64,000 nt of DNA from Branchiostoma floridae (taxonomy: Eukaryota; Chordata; Leptocardii; Amphioxiformes; Branchiostomatidae), in the NCBI RefSeq assembly GCF_000003815.2, contig NC_049982.1, forward strand, positions 1,843,434 through 1,907,433. The letters run 5' to 3'. The notes under the pieces are model-generated. The model saw nothing but the letters and a program-made list of their open reading frames with translations, was not told the DNA's origin and searched no databases. Shown one piece after another: positions 57,321 to 64,000 of this stretch; position 1 is the first letter of the stretch; the number at the start of each line of letters is the position of its first letter. The position numbers were made by a program, and so were the translations under genes.

Positions 57321-57476
57321 ACTGAAACTGACTCGTCACCCACTATTCTCCCTCCCTCTGATGCTCTTACAAACATTAGACTTTTTGACGTATATTTGCT
57401 TCTCTCCCTGGCCACTTTGTAGACGTCTGGAGGTCAGACATCAATATTTAAGCAGCGAAGTGCGTAGGCGCTGATA

Positions 57477-57713
57477 CCCCCTTTCCACTTGGACGGCGCT
57501 CTCGCTGCGCTCTCTCTGCGACCTAGTTTTTGACAGATCGCTCAACGAATTCTATAGAAAAGAAACGAATTTGTTTACACTTTGTGTGTTTTTTTGTCTT
57601 CTCAATCACACTTGTACGTTTTGTATGATATACCAAGTGTGAAAGGGAAGGGTACTCATATCCTATATAGGTCGCAGTGAGAGCGCAGCGCGATCGCCGT
57701 CTAGTGGAAAGGG
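57477..57713. mobile_element. MITE-like family A copy (inverted)
   Basis: ccccctttccacttggacgg to gatcgccgtctagtggaaag. Core reversed relative to 56255. Confidence 0.75.
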
Positions 57714-57757
57714 CGCTGAGGAACGGGTCATGCAGGACGGAACAGGTGGGCGTCGTG

Positions 57758-58135
57758 AAACTTAAAGAGTTATGACTACTTGAAAGTTTCGAGGTCTTAG
57801 CACTTATATCGTTTTCACTTGGGACCTGGTGGCGAGTCTTTAAGATGGCAAGAAAAAAGGATCTCTCAGGTTTGGGTACTTAACGAAACTTCAAGGGTTA
57901 TGAGGACTTGGAAGTTCCGAAGCCCTCGCACTTATACCGTTATCGCCTGGGACCTGGTTAGGTGGCTAAAGATGGCAGGAGTTAGGATCACGCAAGTTTG
58001 GACACTTTAAGAAACTGAAAGAATGATGAATACTTGAAGGTTTCGAGGTCTTAGGACTTATACCGTTGTCACTTGGGACCTGGTGGCTAGACTATAAAAT
58101 GACAGGAGTTAGGATCTCTTAAGATTGGGTACTCT
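57758..58135. repeat. ~124-bp tandem repeat, 3 copies
   Basis: Each unit contains acttgaaagtttcgaggtct and acttgggacctggtggc-type sequence; diverged copies. Confidence 0.8.
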
Positions 58136-58244
58136 ATCCACATTCAGGGAGTTGTGGTGATCTCTTTGCTCATCCATCAACGCCCCTTCATTGTCACAAA
58201 CTTTCACAACTTTGCGACGGTGATGAGCGTGAAAAGGAAGGTTT

Positions 58245-58469
58245 AAGGCGCCCTCTCACCACACTTGCGTCAAGCTTGCGTCACTGCCGGGTTCGTTCAC
58301 TGCGTCACTGTTTTGTTATTTATCTAAATATTGCGTAATACGTAAAAGTATGACATAGAAGACGACAAAATACACAAAAAGTAAGAAAATCTTTTCTTTA
58401 TCTCTGAAATTCGCTGAAGATCTTTCGACCTCACCACCCAGTGACGCAAGTGCAGTGAGATTCTACCTT
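58245..58469. mobile_element. MITE-like family B copy
   Basis: aaggcgccctctcaccacac to gcaagtgcagtgagattcta; core attgcgtaatacgtaaaagt. Confidence 0.75.
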
Positions 58470-59900
58470 AAGAGACAACTTCCACGTCTGTTCATTTAAT
58501 GTTTCGACAATTAGACAGATCGTATTGCTTTAATGATTGATGCGTCATTCCACTGGCCAACTACCTTCAAAGCCCGACTCCTTTCACGCACCAGTCAACT
58601 CGGGAGATAAACTCATGTATTCTGTATAACGACGCTCTGTGACTCCGTTTCGCACTAACCATTATTGGGAATCACCCTTCGCGAAAGGACCTCTTAAACC
58701 TTAAGATACCGGATTCGGCAGGTAATTGCGATAGGCAATTTTCTTTATCATCGACGCCGCGCAGTCATGGAGACAAAATATTGCCAGTGTTAAACTGCAA
58801 TAACAGAGACGAGGAATTGGCGACTGTGAAGGCTTTTGATCCGTCAAATAAGTCTGTAAATCGTGAAGACTCACAGCGTCAACGCAAATGAACCAAGATG
58901 ATCTTTGAAATTATGTATGATGCACATTCACTGAATGTCTCTTTAAACCCATATTGCGAGAGTTAGCACAGCTTACACATAATCCGCAGTAAAGTGCGCT
59001 GCTTGCGCAAGATTCCAACATGCTTCTGGCACTAAAGATAAACCACTGTAATTACGTATGACCTCTCGTGTCACCGGATACAGTTTTACGCGCAGGAAAA
59101 CTGCATCTGTTGGAACAAGTTAAGCTTTTCCCCGAGAGACCTGACATGCTCGCACAGATGGGTTAAACCATAGACGCGGGTGGATATATTATATACTAAC
59201 AACAAGCCGTAACGTCATACAGATAGAAGCAATTAGGATCAGCGGGCGACATCGCTAATAGTTCGTCGTTGAAGAGAATATATTTCATTAATTTTATCTG
59301 ACACTCTGTCATTTCTGTTAAATCTAATATCGGATGCACTGTGATGATAAAAAATGATGTAGCAGATGGTTATTGAAGACGCTATGGTTCCAAACTTTTG
59401 TAACAGCTTCATAGACAGGCCCAAATAGTTAGCATGTACCGCACCACATTGATGTTGTTTAATAGTTCTGTTAGCGAATTTTACTGAGACTGCCACATGA
59501 GTCACATTTGTGACCTGAACCTGTGTAAGCTGTGTAAGATTCTATTGTGCGTTTTGCATCAGCTATTCTCTCCTGATTTATTGCAATGCTGAGCATCTTT
59601 TCAGCTAGTTTCAATTGTTTATTCATTCATGTATTCGTTTTGCTATTTTGAACGCACAGCCCGAGAAGTTAACTTGTTAATCTGTTGGTAAATGAGAGGG
59701 ATGAGGGATAAGGATTTGTTGGAAATGTTGGGATAAGGATTTTTTACCATGGTCAATATTGACCGAAGGAGGCCATATATATGTTGGTAAACTTGCGGCC
59801 AAAAACGCTAAACTCTATGCTGTTTTGGGACGTGAGGCTAGGGAAACCGGGATACAGACTGGTCAAAGGCGACCATTAAAGTCATTTCAGCAATCGTACG
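58470..59900. other. No supported gene
   Basis: AT-rich intergenic DNA. Only short ORFs without recognisable domains. Confidence 0.4.
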
Positions 59901-59907
59901 TTTGACT

Positions 59908-59998
59908 AGCCTGGATACCATACGGCATACCCCAACCTCAAATATCTTTCGTGTTGGTTAGATACTTCAGATCGGGCTGGGGTTTGGTAACCAGGCTA
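59908..59998. mobile_element. Short palindromic element
   Basis: ~25-bp imperfect inverted ends: tagcctggataccatacggc and ggtttggtaaccaggcta. Confidence 0.4.
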
Positions 59999-60783
59999 AC
60001 GTTTGACGTACCGGGATGGGGACTCACTTCCTTCTGGGATGCCTGCCATTTCAGGGAAACTGTACGCGTTAGCTCGGGGACGTGTAGTCATTACCGAGAC
60101 ATGGGAACCTATTTACTACATGCCCCTTCACTGAACGGAAATGATATTAAAGGCTTCTCCTGAGTGATGAAGTTCAAAAGAAGCCTGGAAGCGAAAGATT
60201 TACCCGCCAAAAAATGCCATTTTCCTTCTACCGGAAATAGAGAGGAAGTCGGTAAAGATATCGATCTGGAGTGGTCCTAAGGCCACGTTGATTTGATTAT
60301 ATGGATGACATCCGCGCTCGCACCAATTTTCGGTCGTTTCCAAAAAAAAAAAAAAAAACTCGATCACACAATAAATTGTGCAAAGCAGATGTAAAATAAG
60401 CACAAATATTCCGTAGATTGAAAAAAAAGTATCAGAAAACAGATAACTAATGCCATATATAGAATGCCAAAATGAATCTTAAGTCAAAGAATAAGATGTG
60501 AAAGGACGGAAAGAAAAAAAATCTATTGTTGGTTGAGGGAGGTACCAGTACAGAAAATTTAGGTCCAGAGGATCATGGTATACCACACTATGTGTGCTTA
60601 GTCCTATGTTCAACCTTCCTGGCCATTTTGATTTCATACTGAAGGCAACTTTTTTTATGGCCAAACTTTTTTTTATTCGCTCGCTCGCATCAGTTGTGGA
60701 GTTCCCGGAGGATGTCATCTATATAATCAAATCAACATGGCCTAACTTGGACAATCCAACTTTTCCCAAGGCCTCGGCTGTGT

Positions 60784-60893
60784 AACTAGTTACCTCATGA
60801 CTGACCGTTGCAGTGCAGTAATGAGGGAGGTCAAGTTCAATAGGTATGGTCTTGGAAGTTCATGAATCACCCAGCCCGGGATGGCCATCTATT
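60784..60893. repeat. Direct repeat, copy 1
   Basis: aactagttacctcatgactg and gttcaataggtatggtcttg; second copy 412 bp downstream. Confidence 0.8.
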
Positions 60894-61195
60894 TTATCTA
60901 GTTGCTTAAGTAACTGGTTTTCCGGCGTATCTTATTATCTAAATGTCTAGCCTACTTTTTAAGGATACCTATCTTGAGTTCGTTATGTGTGGTAAGCCCT
61001 TTGATATTCTCTAGGTGTGTCTCTTTGCAAACACGAGATTTCCATTTAAAGTTCCGTCCAAAGGGGGAACCCTTAATCGCAGATAGGTACACAGCGATGG
61101 GAGTGAGGAGATTCGTGGCGTGTTAATTAGTTGCTAACGGTTATCCTTATACACCTCACACTCTATGTATGGTAGATCTATTCGACAGGGTTTTC

Positions 61196-61305
61196 TTGTA
61201 ACTAGTTACCTCATGACTGACCGTTGCCGTGCAGTAATGAGGGAGGTTAAGTTCAATAGGTATGGCCTTGGATGTTCATGAATCACCCACACTGGGATGG
61301 TCAGC
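61196..61305. repeat. Direct repeat, copy 2
   Basis: ~95% match to 60784-60893, followed directly by a LINE fragment. Confidence 0.8.
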
Positions 61306-61311
61306 TATTAC

Positions 61312-61510
61312 TGAAGCTGGTAGATATAACGGAACTCCTCCTGATGATAGACTATGTATATTTTGCGATAAGAGTCTCATGTGTGTAGAAAATAGTCCTA
61401 CTTAAAAATGTAGCTTATTGGGTTTGAATTATTTTTCTGAGACAGTGGAAGACGAAAGATCCCACTTTTTCTGTAATGTGTGGGTTTTGCGACGTTAAAA
61501 TAAGAGTAGT
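61312..61510 (+). mobile_element. LINE ORF C-terminal fragment
   Basis: Reads GTPPDDRLCIFCDKSLMCVE, a stop-broken stretch, then VEDERSHFFCNVW. This is the 'R-x-C-x-x-C ... VEDE-x-HF-x-x-C' tail of CR1/L2-type polyproteins. Degenerate. Confidence 0.6.
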
Positions 61511-61707
61511 TTTCTTTTTGTCAGACACGTGGAGATATTAGGATAGAATTTGGTGGCTTCTTTTAAGAGCTTTTTCCTTTCTTCATCATAGAAGGGGAAG
61601 CTTGAAATAATATGTATGACAATATGTTTGAAGATCCACACAAAGTCAATGCAAACATGATATCATGGCAAACAGTTGAGTCTCCAGATAGACAAGCGGC
61701 AGAGTGT

Positions 61708-61880
61708 TAATCTCCAAGCAGATCCTACAATGGCATAAGATAGTACCAAACTGGCCAAGGAGTGTAGTCAGCCAGAAGGAGCCCATTTGCCATGTAGCAA
61801 AACACGCTCCATGGCCGGCTTCACTCCTCTGCCAGCGTTTGATACTATCTTATGCTACCGTAGGATCTGCTTGGAGATTA
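61708..61880. mobile_element. Foldback with ~45-bp arms
   Basis: taatctccaagcagatccta and taggatctgcttggagatta are perfect complements; arms extend through gcataagatagtac. Shares the CTCCAAGCAG terminus with 40075-40297. Confidence 0.75.
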
Positions 61881-61989
61881 GCAGAGTGTCTCATGAGTAG
61901 ACCATGAAGACACCTTCTTGTCTGCTCGAAACTTGCACCAAGGAAGATCTGGAAGCTTTGACAAATGGCAATACGATTAGGTTGTGACT

Positions 61990-63400
61990 TAAAATCCTTG
62001 AAAATTCTTCTTTTCCTTGAATATTTTTGCCCAATCTGGAGACTTTTTAAGTTAGAAGGGACAGGTAGTGTCTAAGCTTTCCTGTTTTGGTCAAAATTTG
62101 TTCAGTTCAGCGATTTAGTTGGTGTAAGGACAGGTTTTAGTTGTAGGGTGTTACCGGTTGTATACGGAGAGAACTGGGGTCAAAAGTGAGGTTTCTTTCA
62201 TAGAGCGAGCTTTTCTCGGAGAACGAGCCGAACAACCACCTGTTTTCTTTGAATGGTTATAAACTAGACCCAAGTGACTTTCTGGTGGAGAAGAATTTGA
62301 AAGATTAAAATATGGGTTACTTAGTCCTCTTTTTCAGCCTTCATTCAGCGTATTTTAACATGCTTTCCAATGGGCAGCCCTAACTTCGACGTCTGCCCTG
62401 AAGCCGACTCAAGTTATGGCCCGGGAGGAAGAGAGGCAAACAGTTGGGGGAAATCCGGTTAGCCACGGCCTCGTTTGGTGACCAATTCGCCAAGAAACAG
62501 GTTCAGAAGACCTCCTGTAGGATTTATTTGTCAACCTCTTCAATTCATCACAACCATATTGAAAATGTTTTAAAGGAGTTCACGACAGTAACTCCTCTCC
62601 TCCGACAAGCGTGACGGTAACAAGCTATAGAAAAAGAACTTTGTTACTGCATCTCCTGCGTCGTTTCCAAATGTCAGATGGTTACAATGTTTGCAACATT
62701 CATCGTCTATCCATCTGCAGAAGCATCGTAACATGTACTCGACTGGATCCGTCTCACGTGAATTCCGCCATTAAGGTTGTTCCCGCGCGCTTTGCCGGAT
62801 CTGAGCGCGCTTTCATGTGCTGGCCGCCGTGGTCTCCCGCTGTTTATGCTGTGTTTAGAAGCGTAATAACCCACTCTCTGCGTTTCTTCGTAGCACTGGA
62901 AGGAAATCTTGTAAGCCGAGTAGCAAATGACCCAAATGTAATACACATGAATTTTGTGTTACATGCTTTTAGCTTTTAGTAAGGAACGTTTGTCTAATCG
63001 TATCTAACAAAACCTACCATAATGGTTTCATTACCGTCAGATTTCTCTGTGGACTGCCTAACCAGCGCCATATATGGTGTATAAAAGATGCTTCATGGGC
63101 TCTTTGTAACATCATGAAGATTAGTTGGTTGTGAATAAACTTTATACACGTATATCAACATGACAGGGCTGCAAGATGCAAACATAGAGAGGGGAAGGAA
63201 CCCAGGATGATTGTTGTATACAACGCAGGCTTGTGGGCGTACAATTAGCTAAATACCTGCTATAGGATCTACTTCAATACATTTGGGTTATGAATTATGT
63301 AATTGAAGTTTCAAAGATATGTTCTTTGCTGATTTATCACAATTCACGTAGTCGTCAAAAGCCAACAAAGAAATCGCAAAAAGACCACCACTGTGAAGTT
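61990..63400. other. No supported gene
   Basis: One 122-codon plus-strand ORF (62611-62979) has no recognisable domain, and no splice context supports it. Confidence 0.35.
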
Positions 63401-63408
63401 GGTGAGTT

Positions 63409-63655
63409 AAGGTGCACTCTCACTGCACTTGAGTCAAGCTTGCGTCACTGCGGCGTTCGTTCACAGAGTAACTATTTTGTTATTTTCTCCGATTTTTTTT
63501 CCAATAATTTAGATATTGGGTAATAGGTAAAAGTATGAATGAGAAGACGACAAAATACACAACTAAAAAAGAAAATCCGTTCATTATCTCTGAAATTCGT
63601 TCGAAATGAGTATCTTTCGGACCCCGCAGTGACGCAAGGTTGACACAAGTGCAAG
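63409..63655. mobile_element. MITE-like family B copy
   Basis: aaggtgcactctcactgcac to cgcaaggttgacacaagtgc; core attgggtaataggtaaaagt. Confidence 0.75.
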
Positions 63656-64000
63656 TACATGTTTACATGTTATTGAACAAGCTCATACATTCCCACAAAA
63701 ATTCAATATAAACACGCTAAGAGCCTTCTAGTCGAACTTGAAAGGCGATGCAGCAAATCATTGTGTTTATCGGCAAGAGGTGTGGACTGCGGAGAGGATG
63801 TGATTAGATTGGAACAGAGCTGACATTGTGACCGTGCAATGAGCCGACTGCACGGACCTGACGTGTGGGTACATGGTCGCGGTTCAAGGGTATCGGCACC
63901 CTGCAATCTTCGGTCAATTATCTGAATTTGAATTACGCTTTGTGCATTTGGGAAAGCAGGATGCTCAGTATCCAGAATTCGCATCTATTTGCGTTTTTAT
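63656..64000. other. Nothing recognised
   Basis: Only a short minus-strand ORF without a domain. Confidence 0.4.

Noticed and set aside
62611-62979. 122-codon plus-strand ORF
   Set aside because: No recognisable domain and no supporting context.

Overview
The window is animal nuclear DNA: its genes are split by GT-AG introns, and it is rich in short inverted-repeat elements, SINE and LINE fragments and tandem repeats. A GABA-A-type channel, a fibrinogen-domain protein with many exons and the many small palindromic elements suggest an invertebrate deuterostome, most likely a lancelet (Branchiostoma). The organism is an inference; the gene structures are read directly from the sequence. No rRNA, CRISPR array, operon or prokaryotic feature was seen. 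One 100-base assembly gap lies at 3845-3944.

All three supported genes are on the minus strand. (1) 124-4169: a small four-exon gene for an unrecognised 103-residue acidic protein; all three introns are phase 1. (2) 6252-12452: a complete eight-exon gene for a 748-residue secreted protein with a signal peptide, a long Ser/Thr/acidic disordered region, a coiled coil and a C-terminal fibrinogen-related domain. (3) 15464-39700: nine exons of a Cys-loop chloride channel of the GABA-A/glycine receptor family. They run from just after the signal peptide to the stop; the first exon was not found. All exon phases in all three models join correctly.

The remaining DNA (introns, and 39.7-64 kb where no gene was supported) is mostly repeat. 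It holds two MITE-like families of about 240 bp that share a core but differ in their termini, a third TIR family in two copies, several long foldbacks, tRNA-derived SINEs, CR1/L2-like LINE ends, a possible piggyBac remnant, and satellites with units of 17, 33, 106, 124, 150 and about 345 bp.

The most unusual signal is in the channel gene. At five of its nine exons, one or both exon edges, including the splice site, are copied into the adjacent intron. In the most extreme case a 1.2-kb minisatellite carries about 14 copies of an exon end plus its 5' splice site. A second splice-related oddity is in the fibrinogen gene, where a SINE tail directly abuts a donor site.
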